This document shows, one piece after another, positions 7,841 to 15,832 of a stretch of DNA of 19,687 nucleotides; positions within the stretch are counted from its first letter, which is position 1, and each line of letters opens with the position of its first letter. The DNA is from Clostridium sp. CAG:567 (lineage in GTDB: Bacteria; Bacillota; Clostridia; TANB77; CAG-508). Where the stretch lies: positions 1-19,687 of the forward strand of contig FR902164.1 in NCBI GenBank assembly GCA_000437855.1, written 5' to 3'. A program made the translations under genes and the position numbers. The notes under the pieces were generated by a model. It had not been told where the DNA came from. It saw only the letters and a list, made by a program, of their open reading frames with translations, and did no database searches.

Positions 7841-7902
7841 AAAGTGTATTAAAAAGGCAAGGGCGCATACGTTTGTATGCAACCGCGTTTTTAATGCACT
7901 TT
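7841..7902. repeat. 62-nt long hairpin element between priA and def
   Basis: The outer stem is 15 pairs, 7841-7855 with 7888-7902 (one G·T, no mismatches). The inner hairpin is GCATAC-GTTT-GTATGC (7865-7880). Short GC pairs in between make an almost continuous rod. The core is clearly more GC-rich than the surrounding AT-rich gap. It is not followed by a U-tract on either strand, so it is not a classical terminator. It may be a small dispersed element, a non-coding RNA or an mRNA processing site. A weak -10 TATACT sits just downstream on the minus strand (7823-7828 region), so def-fmt might have an internal promoter. Confidence 0.6.
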
Positions 7903-7932
7903 GACAAAGCTAGATGCTGATTATTTTAAAAA

Positions 7933-10186
7933 TTAAAGCCAGTTGTTTGGATTCAAATCTATACTCAACCTAGCACTTCCATTTTTTCCTTCTTTTGTTT
8001 TGCTATATTCATTTATCATGTCATTTATTAAACTTATAGTATCATTTCCAAATTTGCACTTTATAATTATACGAAAACGGTATTTATTTTTTATTTTATC
8101 TACTGGTGCAGGCATTCCTTTATATAACATTATTCCTATATTTTCATTAATTACTCTGTTCTTTAAGTATTTATGTAATTCTTCCGTTATTTTAAATGCT
8201 ATTTCTTTATTTTCTGCACTAATACCAATTACTATTATATCGCAAAATGGCGGATATTTCAATTGTTTTCTTAACATAATTTCAGTGTTATAAAACAACC
8301 TATAATTTTGCATTTTGGCACATTCTATACTAAAGTTATCTGGATTATATGTTTGAATTATTACCTTTCCTTGTTCCTTTTCTCTCCCTGCTCTTCCGTG
8401 CTACTTGAGTTAAAATTTGAAATGTATGTTCATTCGCCTTAAAATCATCAATATTCAAGCTTGTATCTGCAGCTATAACTCCTACAAGAGTAACATTTGG
8501 AAAATGATGTCCTTTTACAACCATTTGTGTTCCTATTAAAATATTTATGTTGTCTTTTTTAAATTTGTTTAAAATTTCTTCATGTGAATTTTTCTTTGTT
8601 ACTGTATCTACATCCATACGTATTGTACTTGCTTCTGGAAATAATAAGTGTATTTGTTCTTCTAACTTTTGAGTTCCTGCACCAAAATACTTAATATTTT
8701 TACTATGGCATTCTGGACATTCTTTTGCAATTTCTTCTTCATATCCGCAATAGTGACATTTTAGTTTTTTTGAATTTGCATGATATGTCAATGTAATATC
8801 ACAATTTTTACATTTTATAGTATGACCACATTCTCTACACATTACAAATGTCGAAAATCCTCTACGATTTAAAAACAATATTGTTTGCTTGTTATTTTGT
8901 AAATTTTCTTTTATCGCCTTATACAATTTACCACTAATCATAGTTTTGTTGCCTTGTTCTAATTCATTTCTTAAATCAACAATTTCTACATTTGGAAGTT
9001 TTGCATTATTAGCTCTTTTGCTTAGTTCTAGTAACTTTATTTCTCCTGTTTGTGTTTTATAAAATGTTTCTAGGTCAGGGGTTGCACTTCCAAGCACTAA
9101 ACTTATGCTATTTTCTTTTGCTAAATATCTTGCTATTTCTCTTGCATGATATTTGGGCGTAGTTTCTGATTTATATGATTGATCATGCTCTTCATCCATA
9201 ATAATTAACCCCAGATTTTGAATTGGGGCAAAAATAGCTGAACGAGCACCTATTACTATTTTTGCTTCATCTTTTTTTATTTTATTCCATTGGTCATATC
9301 TTTCTCCCATTGAAAGTTTACTGTGAAGTACTGCAATATTGTCTTCTCCAAATCTAGCAATAAATCTATCTACTGTTTGTGGAGTAAGAGCTATTTCTGG
9401 TACCAACATTAAACTGGTTTTGCCTTCATTAAGAACTTTTTCAATTAGTTGTAAATATACTTCTGTTTTTCCTGAACCTGTTACTCCAAATAGTAAAAAT
9501 TCAGAATTAAAATTATCTTCAATTGCATCTGACACTGCATTATATGCTTTTTGTTGCTCTTCATTTAAAACAAATGAAGAATCTTTTTTTATATCCTTAT
9601 TTACAAAAGGATTTCTTTCAATTTGTTTTTCTACTATTTCTATATATCCATTTTTTAATAAAGTATTTAATACTGCTTTGCTAACATCTGCAAATGTTTC
9701 TAAATCTGATATTATTACTCCTTCATTGTTTATTAAAAATTCCAGAGCTCTAATTTGTTTTTCAGATTTTACTTTTTTATTTTGTATATCTTGTTCAATA
9801 TCTTCTACAGATTTTTTTAAATATACAAAATTGGCATTTTTTTCTTTTACACGATTTTCTAGTATTTTTGTAGTAGTTCCTGGTGGTAGCATTAATTTTA
9901 TACAATCTGAAACATTACAAAAGTATCTTTCAGCCATCCATCTTGCAAGACTTATGCTTTTTTCATCTAAATAGTTAGCATTTATATTTACTATACTCTT
10001 TACTTTATAATCAGACTTTTCTTTAATATTAACTACAAATCCTTCCTCAAGTTCTTTTCTATTTGAAAATGGTACAAGAACTCTAGCACCTAATTTTATT
10101 TCAGGTGCTAACTCACTTGGTATTTCATAATCAAACACTCTATTTAATTGTTTTGCATTACTATTTAGTATTACTTCTGCAATCAT
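7933..10186 (-). pseudogene. priA: primosomal protein N' (PriA helicase), split by a one-base frameshift
   Basis: A replication restart helicase that loads the replicative helicase at stalled forks. Reading from ATG 10186 (AGAGG 4 bases upstream) it has: a 3'-DNA-binding N-terminal domain; Walker A GVTGSGKT (234-241); DEEH (331-334); eight zinc-site cysteines (450, 453, 459, 462, 477, 480, 490, 493); and the LTQVA start of motif VI at 592-596. There the frame breaks, and the first ORF ends at 8345 after 17 unrelated residues. Dropping one base at about 8398 gives QVAGRAGREKEQGKVIIQTY and continues in frame, without a stop, to the normal C-terminus at 7933. Corrected length is 750 aa, normal for PriA. 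The break is either a sequencing or assembly indel or a recent mutation. The promoter is just upstream; def and fmt follow. Confidence 0.93.
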
Positions 10187-10215
10187 ATATCCTCTTATTA
10201 TTTATGTTTTTTATG

Positions 10216-10244
10216 AGTATATCACAAACTCTTTTAAATAACAA
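10216..10244 (-). promoter_or_regulatory. sigma-A promoter of priA (extended -10)
   Basis: Minus strand: a -35 box TTGTTA (10239-10244), a 17-bp spacer and a -10 box TATACT (10216-10221). The -10 is preceded by TGA, giving an extended TGn -10. It lies directly after the gmk terminator and about 30 bases before the priA ATG, so priA-def-fmt is a separate transcript. The 12-bp run TTGTGATATACT is identical in the promoter at 19504-19532. Confidence 0.7.
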
Positions 10245-10283
10245 TTATAAAAAGAAGCAAAGTTCTAAAACTCTGCTTCTTTT
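10245..10283 (-). terminator. intrinsic terminator of the cdd-gmk operon, overlapping the gmk 3' end
   Basis: On the minus strand AAAAGAAGC (from 10283) pairs with GCTTCTTTT (to 10250). The stem extends inwards by five more pairs with one mismatch, to a 4-base loop. A T-tract (TTTTT) follows. The loop contains part of the gmk stop codon, and the ascending arm encodes the last residues (KEAEF) of gmk. Confidence 0.8.
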
Positions 10284-10840
10284 AGGTTGTATTCATTATT
10301 AATAATTTCCATTATAATATTTACTGTTTTTTCTAAGTTGTTATTTTTTATAACATAATCATACATTCCTATTTTTGATTCTTCATATTGTAATCTGTTT
10401 AATCTTAATTCAATATCTTTTGTACTAGGCTTATCAATTCTATTTTCTAGTCTTCTTCTTAATTCTTCTTTTGGAACTTTCAAAAATATTGTTACAATTT
10501 TAGTGTCATTTTTTAATAATTTAATTAAATTTTCAACACCATTTACTTCAATATCTTTTACTATTATTTTTCCATTTTGCATTTTTTCATTTAGTAATTT
10601 CTTTGATGTTCCATAATAATGGTTATGATGTGCAGAGTATTCATATAGTTCTCCTCTAGCAATCATTGCCTCAAATTCTTCAGTTGTTACGAAGTTATAA
10701 GTTTGGCCAGGTATGTCATTTTCTCTTGGTTGTCTATCAGTATATGATGGAAGTGATTCTACATTTTCCATTCTTGCTATTAATTCTTTTTTTATTGTGT
10801 CTTTTCCAGCTCCTGATACTCCTGATAATAATACTAGCAT
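10265..10840 (-). CDS. gmk: guanylate kinase
   Basis: Phosphorylates GMP to GDP with ATP. The 191 residues show P-loop GVSGAGKDT (7-15; the usual form is GPSGVGKGT), a GMP-binding SYTDRQPR in place of SxTTRxPR, then YYGT and a DIEVNG segment matching the family's DIDVQG/EIEVQG. These are mild deviations with the key Ser, Arg, Tyr and acidic positions kept, so I expect an active enzyme. The ATG overlaps the 3' end of rpoZ by 7 bases (GCATGCTAG) and has no clear RBS of its own, so translation is probably coupled to rpoZ. In Bacillus the order is remA-gmk-rpoZ; here gmk comes after rpoZ. Its last codons lie in the operon terminator. Confidence 0.92.
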   Translation of the reverse strand: MLVLLSGVSGAGKDTIKKELIARMENVESLPSYTDRQPRENDIPGQTYNFVTTEEFEAMIARGELYEYSAHHNHYYGTSKKLLNEKMQNGKIIVKDIEVNGVENLIKLLKNDTKIVTIFLKVPKEELRRRLENRIDKPSTKDIELRLNRLQYEESKIGMYDYVIKNNNLEKTVNIIMEIINNEYNLKEAEF

Positions 10841-11022
10841 GCTTTCACCTTACCTTCTGCTATTTCGTCAGCAGCAAGTGATACAGCTGATGGTTCTTCT
10901 TTTTTAGTTAAAGGTGTGCTTCCTCCTGCTATTTGTCTAGCTCTTTTTGCAGTGATTGTTACCAATCTAAAACGATTGTCTACCTTTTCTAATAATTCTA
11001 AAACAGTTGGTTTTACTAACAT
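10834..11022 (-). CDS. rpoZ: RNA polymerase omega subunit
   Basis: A small RNA polymerase subunit that helps beta' fold and assemble. The 62 residues start with the typical KPTVLELLEKVDNRFRLV and hold the family core AKRARQIA (25-32), then a short Lys/Glu-rich tail and an AVSLAADEIAEGKV helix. A GAAGGG-type RBS lies about 6 bases upstream. It is 15 bp after remA and overlaps gmk by 7 bases. Identity rests on the core motif and on the conserved neighbourhood. Confidence 0.93.
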   Translation of the reverse strand: MLVKPTVLELLEKVDNRFRLVTITAKRARQIAGGSTPLTKKEEPSAVSLAADEIAEGKVKAC

Positions 11023-11037
11023 ATTTTTCCCTTCTTT

Positions 11038-11295
11038 CTATTCATTTTCTATTTTACTTGAATCGTCTTCAAATCTTCCTGCTACTGTTTCTGGTTGAAC
11101 AGCAGATAAAACAATATGGTTTGAATCCATTACAATTACAGCTCTTGTTCTTCTACCACACGTTGCATCAATTGCTCTACCTTGGTCTTTTGAATCTTGT
11201 ACCAATCTTTTAATTGGTGCTGATTCTGGGCTTACAATTGCTATAATTCTATCTGATGATACAATGTTTCCAAAACCTATATTTATTAATTGCAT
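11038..11295 (-). CDS. remA: RemA/DUF370 family DNA-binding regulator
   Basis: An 85-residue member of the RemA (DUF370) family. In Bacillus subtilis, RemA activates matrix and osmoprotection genes by binding DNA as an oligomeric ring. Conserved stretches are INIGFGN at the start, RIIAIVSPESAPIKR (16-30), DATCGRRTRAVIVMDS (43-58) and VLSAVQPETVAGR. The arginines of GRRTR are in the DNA-binding part of the family. GGAGG lies 7 bases before the ATG. The yicC-remA arrangement is widely conserved in Firmicutes. Targets in this organism are unknown. Confidence 0.93.
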   Translation of the reverse strand: MQLINIGFGNIVSSDRIIAIVSPESAPIKRLVQDSKDQGRAIDATCGRRTRAVIVMDSNHIVLSAVQPETVAGRFEDDSSKIENE

Positions 11296-11309
11296 AAAAG
11301 TCCTCCTTA

Positions 11310-12185
11310 TTATTCAATATTTTGAATTTGTTCCCTTATGTCTTCTAATATAGTTTTCATTTCAATTACTAAATTAGTAATCTCTAGTTTTCCAGATTTT
11401 GATCCAATAGTATTTGTTTCTCTATTCATTTCTTGCATTAAAAAGTCTAGTTTTTTACCATTTGGCTGATCTTGCTCTAATAAATTTTTAAATTGTGCTA
11501 TATGACTTCTTAATCTTGTTAGCTCTTCTTCTGTTGAACATTTGTCAGAATATATAACTATTTCTTGTGCTAATCTGTCTTTGTCAACTACATCTACTTT
11601 TAAAAGTTCTTTAATTCTTTCTTCTAATTTTACAATATATTCTTCAACAAGTCCAGTAGAAAGATCAGAAATTTTATTAACATCTTCTTCAATATTTTTT
11701 AGTCTTTCTTCTAAATCTTGTTTCATTCTATTGCCCTCTATGCTTCTCATATCAATAAAATTGTCAATTGCATTTTCTAAACACTCTGATAGTTCATTCC
11801 ATATTATTTCTAAGCTATCTTCTTCTAATTGTATATTTAATACATCTGGCATTTTCGAAACTTCTGTTGCTCTAAGTCCACTTGGTATATCTGCTTCTTC
11901 TGCTAGTTCAGATAATTCTTTAATATATAATTTAGCTAATTCTTTATTTAATACAACATTTTTTCCTTCAAGTCCGTAATTTGCATAATTTACAAATACT
12001 TCTATTTTTCCTCTTGATACTCTGTTTAATACAGCCTTTCTAATTTTGTCTTCTAAGCATAGTAAGTTTCGTGGTGCTTTAACTGTAATATCTGCATACT
12101 TGTGATTTACAGAACGAATTTCTACTAAATATTCTCTTGCTTCCTTTTCTAATTTTGCTCTTCCAAAGCCGGTCATACTTTTCAT
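11310..12185 (-). CDS. yicC: YicC family endoribonuclease / RNase adaptor
   Basis: A 291-residue protein starting with the family signature MKSMTGFGRA. The N-terminal YicC domain contains EIRSVNHKY (about 22-30) and RGKIEVFVNY. The C-terminal DUF1732 part ends with LDFLMQEMNRETNTIGSKS. E. coli YicC has been reported as an endoribonuclease affecting small-RNA decay. The Bacillus homologue is YloC. I chose ATG 12185, which has a GGAAG 7 bases upstream; an ATG six codons earlier lies before that RBS and is not typical of the family. It is 27 bp after the lysine-rich protein gene and 14 bp before remA. Confidence 0.93.
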   Translation of the reverse strand: MKSMTGFGRAKLEKEAREYLVEIRSVNHKYADITVKAPRNLLCLEDKIRKAVLNRVSRGKIEVFVNYANYGLEGKNVVLNKELAKLYIKELSELAEEADIPSGLRATEVSKMPDVLNIQLEEDSLEIIWNELSECLENAIDNFIDMRSIEGNRMKQDLEERLKNIEEDVNKISDLSTGLVEEYIVKLEERIKELLKVDVVDKDRLAQEIVIYSDKCSTEEELTRLRSHIAQFKNLLEQDQPNGKKLDFLMQEMNRETNTIGSKSGKLEITNLVIEMKTILEDIREQIQNIE

Positions 12186-12212
12186 GTTTTGTCTTCCTTT
12201 CATAATGACATA

Positions 12213-12998
12213 TTATTTTTTTATTATTTCTTTCATTGAATTAATATAATATTGTTTTTTCATTTTTTGATAAATTATTATAGATTTTACAGTATAATAA
12301 ATTGCAATTGTATATGTAATTAAGACTGTTATTATAACAAAATTACTATGACACATAATGTCCAAATATATAAATGCTAACATAGCAAAAGCTAGTATTA
12401 ATGTTTCAATTCCATAAATAGCTATTTTTCCACTGTCTTTTTTATATGCATATTCAAAAACTCCAATTGCAATAGCTAATATTGATACAGCAAATACTTT
12501 TAAATCTACTAAAAATACTGAATTTTCAATATTTATAAATCCAAGGATAATAAAGTTTAAAAATACTACCATCACAATTGCAATTGCTATGTTTTTAAAT
12601 ACTTCAACATTCATTTTATCCTGCTCTTCTTTTGGTATAACTTTTTTAGCAGTTATTTCCTTCTTAAGTGTTTCCTGTATTTTTTTTATATCAATTTTTT
12701 CTATACTTTTTTTATTTTCTTCAATTGGTTCTTCAACTATTTCTTCTTTTATTTTCTCTTTATTTTTTTGAGTAGAAGGTTTCTCTTTTTTGGTTGTTGA
12801 TTTTTTATTTTTTTCAGGAGGAGCTTTTTTAGCACTACTTTTCGTTGTTGATTTCTTTTTTGTAGTAGTACTTGTTTTTTTAGCAGTTTCAGCTTTAGGT
12901 GCTGATTTAGAACTTTCACTTACTTCTTTCTTCTTTTTCTTTGTGCTTTTTTTATTCTTTACTTCTTCTTCGTTATTTTTTTCTTTTTGTGTAGCCAT
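12213..12998 (-). CDS. lysine-rich N-terminus plus four-helix membrane protein, function unknown
   Basis: I do not recognise this 261-residue protein. Residues 1-125 are low-complexity and highly charged: repeated KKKST/KKST-type blocks rich in Lys, Ser and Thr, then a Glu/Lys-rich stretch, reminiscent of histone H1-like or ribosomal protein tails. From about 133 to 241 there are four hydrophobic segments (about 135-157, 162-184, 191-213, 218-241), then a basic tail. The charged half is predicted to be cytosolic and disordered. It could bind RNA, ribosomes or DNA near the membrane, but this is inference. AGGAGG lies about 8 bases before the ATG. It sits 13 bp after rsmE and 27 bp before yicC inside the housekeeping operon. 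Confidence 0.85.
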   Translation of the reverse strand: MATQKEKNNEEEVKNKKSTKKKKKEVSESSKSAPKAETAKKTSTTTKKKSTTKSSAKKAPPEKNKKSTTKKEKPSTQKNKEKIKEEIVEEPIEENKKSIEKIDIKKIQETLKKEITAKKVIPKEEQDKMNVEVFKNIAIAIVMVVFLNFIILGFINIENSVFLVDLKVFAVSILAIAIGVFEYAYKKDSGKIAIYGIETLILAFAMLAFIYLDIMCHSNFVIITVLITYTIAIYYTVKSIIIYQKMKKQYYINSMKEIIKK

Positions 12999-13011
12999 TT
13001 ATTTTATCCTC

Positions 13012-13755
13012 CTACATCTCATATTCATACATAATATTACTTATAATATTAAGTGATGCTGTTTCTGTTCTTAGTATTCTTTTTCCTAATGTTACCACTT
13101 TTGCACCTGCATTTGCAAGTTTTTCTATTTCACTTTTGTCTATTCCACCTTCTGGACCAATTATAACTCCTATGTTTATACTTTCATTTTTATTTAGCTT
13201 TTTTAATTCGTTTTTTAAAGTATTTTCTTTTTCTTCCTCGTAAGCTAAAATCACGGCGTCAAAGTCTTTAATCATTTTGCATAAATCATTTATATTAATT
13301 GGCATTTCAACTTTTGGTATTAAATCTCTTCCACTCTGTTTTGCTGCAGATTCAGCAATTTTTTGCCAACGTTCTATTTTTTTATCTTCTTTTTTGTTAT
13401 CTAGTTTTACTACACATCTTACCATCTCAACTGGTACTATTTTTACTGCTCCAAGTTCTGTACTTTTTTGAATTATGTATTCCATTTTATCAGCTTTTGG
13501 AAGACCTTGAAAAATTGTAACATGTACTTTACTTTCAACAAAGCTTTTTATACAGTCTTGTATATCACACATTACATATTCAGGTGTAATTTGAGATATT
13601 GTAGTAATATAGTTTAACGTTGTATCTAAATTACAAATTGTTAACTCTTCTCCAACTTTTGCTCTCAATACTTGATTTATATGTTTTACGTCTTCGTCTA
13701 TTATTTTTATTTTATTTTCTTCTATTTGATTTGTTTTTACAAAAAATTTTGGCAT
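13012..13755 (-). CDS. rsmE: 16S rRNA (uracil1498-N3)-methyltransferase
   Basis: Methylates U1498 of 16S rRNA using S-adenosylmethionine. The 247 residues start MPKFFV, typical of the family. An N-terminal PUA-like RNA-binding domain covers about 1-70, with HINQVLRAKVGEEL. The SPOUT (trefoil-knot) methyltransferase domain has QKSTELG (96-102), ESAAKQSGR, IGPEGG (199-204) and the knot LGKRILRTETA (223-233). I chose ATG 13755 because AGGAG lies 5 bases upstream; the reading frame stays open to an ATG at 13830, overlapping dprA, but those 25 codons lack an RBS and are not family-like. It lies 71 bp after dprA. Confidence 0.95.
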   Translation of the reverse strand: MPKFFVKTNQIEENKIKIIDEDVKHINQVLRAKVGEELTICNLDTTLNYITTISQITPEYVMCDIQDCIKSFVESKVHVTIFQGLPKADKMEYIIQKSTELGAVKIVPVEMVRCVVKLDNKKEDKKIERWQKIAESAAKQSGRDLIPKVEMPININDLCKMIKDFDAVILAYEEEKENTLKNELKKLNKNESINIGVIIGPEGGIDKSEIEKLANAGAKVVTLGKRILRTETASLNIISNIMYEYEM

Positions 13756-13826
13756 TGTTTCTCCTTTTAAACTCCTTATATATTTTACCACATTATGAGC
13801 AAATTGCCAATGGTAACCATAAATTT

Positions 13827-14471
13827 TCATTTAATTATTTCTTCTATAATTTCTTTTGTATTTGTAACTAATTTTGCACCTTGTTTTATTAATTCATTTG
13901 TTCCATACGAATTTATGCTTGTAATATTTCCTGGTATTACAAATACATCTTTGCCTTGCTCTAAAGCATAATCTACAGTAATTAAAGTTCCACTTTTCTG
14001 TTTTGCTTCTACTACTAATACTCCATTTGAAAGTCCACTAATTATTCTATTTCTTGACGGAAAATTCATTGGTAATGGCTTTGTGTGTGGCTCATATTCT
14101 GTTATTATTGCCCCACCATTTTTAACAATTTCGTTGCACAGTTTCTTATTTTCAGATGGGTATATATGTTTTAGTCCGCTTCCTAGTACAGCTATTGTTT
14201 TACCGCTTGCTTTAACAGCTCCTAAATGTGCATAAGTGTCAATTCCTCTTGCAAGCCCGCTTATTACTACAAACCCTTCTTTTGCAAGTTCATAAGCAAA
14301 ATTAAAAGCCACTTTTTTACCATAATCGCTTGCATCTCTACAACCTATTATAGCTACTGATGGCTTATTTAAAATTGATTCATCACCTACTAAATATAAT
14401 CTAGCAGGTGATGAATATATGTTATTTAACTTTTCTGGATATTCATTTTGAGCTTGATAAATAATTTTCAT
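13827..14471 (-). CDS. dprA: short DprA/Smf DNA-processing protein, Rossmann core only
   Basis: Related to DprA, which binds incoming single-stranded DNA and loads RecA during transformation. The 214 residues are close to the bare Rossmann-like core: a short N-terminal strap with YPEKLNNIYSSPARLYLVG (11-29), then VAIIGCRDASDYG (39-51), SGLARGIDTYAH (70-81), VLGSGLKHIYPSEN, FPSRNRIISGLS and SGTLITVDYALEQGKDVFVIPG. The N-terminal helical (SAM/HhH-like) domain and the C-terminal winged helix found in longer members are absent. Only 39 bp separate it from folD and 71 bp from rsmE, so no lost coding part is hidden next to it. AGGAGG lies 7 bases before the ATG. No other competence gene is visible. 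Confidence 0.92.
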   Translation of the reverse strand: MKIIYQAQNEYPEKLNNIYSSPARLYLVGDESILNKPSVAIIGCRDASDYGKKVAFNFAYELAKEGFVVISGLARGIDTYAHLGAVKASGKTIAVLGSGLKHIYPSENKKLCNEIVKNGGAIITEYEPHTKPLPMNFPSRNRIISGLSNGVLVVEAKQKSGTLITVDYALEQGKDVFVIPGNITSINSYGTNELIKQGAKLVTNTKEIIEEIIK

Positions 14472-14510
14472 AATATTTCCTCCTTAAATAATCAAGCCCC
14501 CAATTTATTA

Positions 14511-15353
14511 TTAATTATTTTTTGCTGCTTTAACAACATTTGTCATTAACATCGCAATTGTCATTGGTCCAACTCCCCCTGGAACTGGAGTAATATAAGA
14601 TACCTTTTTCTCAACATTTTGATAATCTACATCTCCAACAAGTTTTCCTTCTTCATTTCTATTTATTCCAACGTCTATTACAACAGCATTATCTTTTACC
14701 ATATCTTCTGTTACGAATTTTGGCTTTCCAATTGCTGCTACTAATATGTCTGCTTGCTTAGTCATTTCTTTTAAATTTCTTGTTCTAGAATGACAAGTTG
14801 TTACTGTTGCATTTTTGTTAAGCAAACATTGTGCTAAAGGCTTACCTACTATATTACTTCTACCAATTACTACAGCATGTTTTCCTTCTATTTCAATGTT
14901 ATATTCTTCTAGCATTTTCATAACCCCAGCTGGTGTACATGATATAAAGCAATCTTCTCCTATAGCTAATTTTCCTACATTTATAGGATGAAATCCATCT
15001 ACATCTTTTTTATAGTCTATAGCATTAAATGCTTCTCTAATGTCTAAATGTTTTGGTATTGGACTTTGAAGCAAAATTCCATTAACATCTTTTCTGTTAT
15101 TTATTTTTTCAATTAAACCTAATAGTTCTTCTCTTGTTGTATTTTCTGGTAATAGAAATTCTTCAAATTCAATTCCTATTTCATTACATGCTTTACTTTT
15201 ATTTCGAACATATACTGCTGATGCACTATCATTACCAACCATTATTACTGCTAATTTTGGAAGTATACCTTTTTTCTTTAATTTCTCAACCTCTGCCTTT
15301 AAGTTTTCTCTTATTTTTGTTGCCAATTCTTTTCCATTTATAATTGTTGACAT
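14511..15353 (-). CDS. folD: bifunctional methylene-THF dehydrogenase / methenyl-THF cyclohydrolase
   Basis: Interconverts 5,10-methylene- and 10-formyl-tetrahydrofolate with NADP, supplying one-carbon units for purines and for formylation of Met-tRNA (Fmt in this window). The 280 residues match the family. They show YVRNKSKAC with Tyr48 and catalytic Lys52, GILLQSPIP (92-100), KDVDGFHP (116-123), the Rossmann VVIGRSNIVGKP (161-172), a TCHSRT turn and PVPGGVGPMTIAML near the end. AAGGAG lies about 7 bases before the ATG. It is 16 bp after cdd and 39 bp before dprA. Confidence 0.97.
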   Translation of the reverse strand: MSTIINGKELATKIRENLKAEVEKLKKKGILPKLAVIMVGNDSASAVYVRNKSKACNEIGIEFEEFLLPENTTREELLGLIEKINNRKDVNGILLQSPIPKHLDIREAFNAIDYKKDVDGFHPINVGKLAIGEDCFISCTPAGVMKMLEEYNIEIEGKHAVVIGRSNIVGKPLAQCLLNKNATVTTCHSRTRNLKEMTKQADILVAAIGKPKFVTEDMVKDNAVVIDVGINRNEEGKLVGDVDYQNVEKKVSYITPVPGGVGPMTIAMLMTNVVKAAKNN

Positions 15354-15369
15354 TTACTTTCTCCTTTTA

Positions 15370-15756
15370 TTATTTCATATTCTCATCGCCAAATGGTAAT
15401 GGACATAACTCCTCTACTGTTTTTGTTACTATTTTTCCGCTGTAGGTATGTGATATTACTTTTGTATCTTTGTCACACAAATCACTTATCGCATGTCTGC
15501 ATATAAAACATGGCCAACATTCTTGTTCTGTTTTACTCATAACATGTATTTCTTTAACATCACCTTTCTTATACCCTTCTGTTATACTAGTATATAAGGC
15601 ATTTCTTTCGGCACATATTCCTGCTGCTGGGCTAGATGTTTCTACATTAACTCCGCTAAATTCTTTTCCGTCTTTCATAACTATAACTGAAGCTACAGGG
15701 TATTTATAATATGGAGTATATGAATTTTCTAATAGTTTTTTTAACTTTTCTTCCAT
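15370..15756 (-). CDS. cdd: cytidine deaminase
   Basis: Deaminates cytidine and deoxycytidine to uridine forms in pyrimidine salvage. The 128 residues match the homotetrameric class. The zinc site is C48-A-E (CAERNALY, with catalytic Glu50) and PCFIC (C83 and C86), the three-cysteine ligand set of tetrameric enzymes. N-terminal YTPYYKYPVASV and GVNVETSSPAAGIC are also typical. It is the first gene of the long minus-strand operon, with AGGAGG 6 bases before the ATG and a promoter about 30 bases upstream. Confidence 0.96.
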   Translation of the reverse strand: MEEKLKKLLENSYTPYYKYPVASVIVMKDGKEFSGVNVETSSPAAGICAERNALYTSITEGYKKGDVKEIHVMSKTEQECWPCFICRHAISDLCDKDTKVISHTYSGKIVTKTVEELCPLPFGDENMK

Positions 15757-15785
15757 ACAATTCCTCCTAGATTTTTTGCAGCTTC

Positions 15786-15814
15786 ATTATATAATACAGA
15801 TTTTAAAAAAACAA
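15786..15814 (-). promoter_or_regulatory. sigma-A promoter of the cdd-gmk operon
   Basis: Minus strand: a -35 box TTGTTT (15809-15814), a 17-bp spacer and a perfect -10 box TATAAT (15786-15791). Transcription should start about 22 bases before the cdd ATG. The downstream genes are spaced by 71 bp or less up to the terminator after gmk, consistent with one transcript of nine genes. Confidence 0.7.
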
Positions 15815-15832
15815 TATTTTTTGTTACTTTTT

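Noticed and set aside
7856..7892. Resemblance of AAGGG...AACCGCG followed by TTTTT to a T-box antiterminator on the plus strand
   Set aside because: The T-box core is contiguous, whereas here a hairpin of about 18 bases splits it. The plus-strand downstream region is antisense to priA, with no gene to control.
8345..8410. Programmed +1 frameshift in priA
   Set aside because: The junction (GCA C GGA) has no known slippery run or in-frame stop at the shift point, and programmed shifting is not known for priA. An indel or sequence error is simpler. It is kept as a finding only for the break itself.
9339..9974. 211-codon plus-strand open frame opposite priA
   Set aside because: It lies wholly antisense to conserved PriA coding sequence, has no RBS and a Ser/Phe-rich composition typical of reverse-complemented AT-rich genes. 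The same applies to the other plus-strand frames in the window.
13756..13830. Longer rsmE start at 13830 overlapping dprA
   Set aside because: The extra 25 codons have no RBS, are not family-like, and the ATG at 13755 has AGGAG at ideal spacing.
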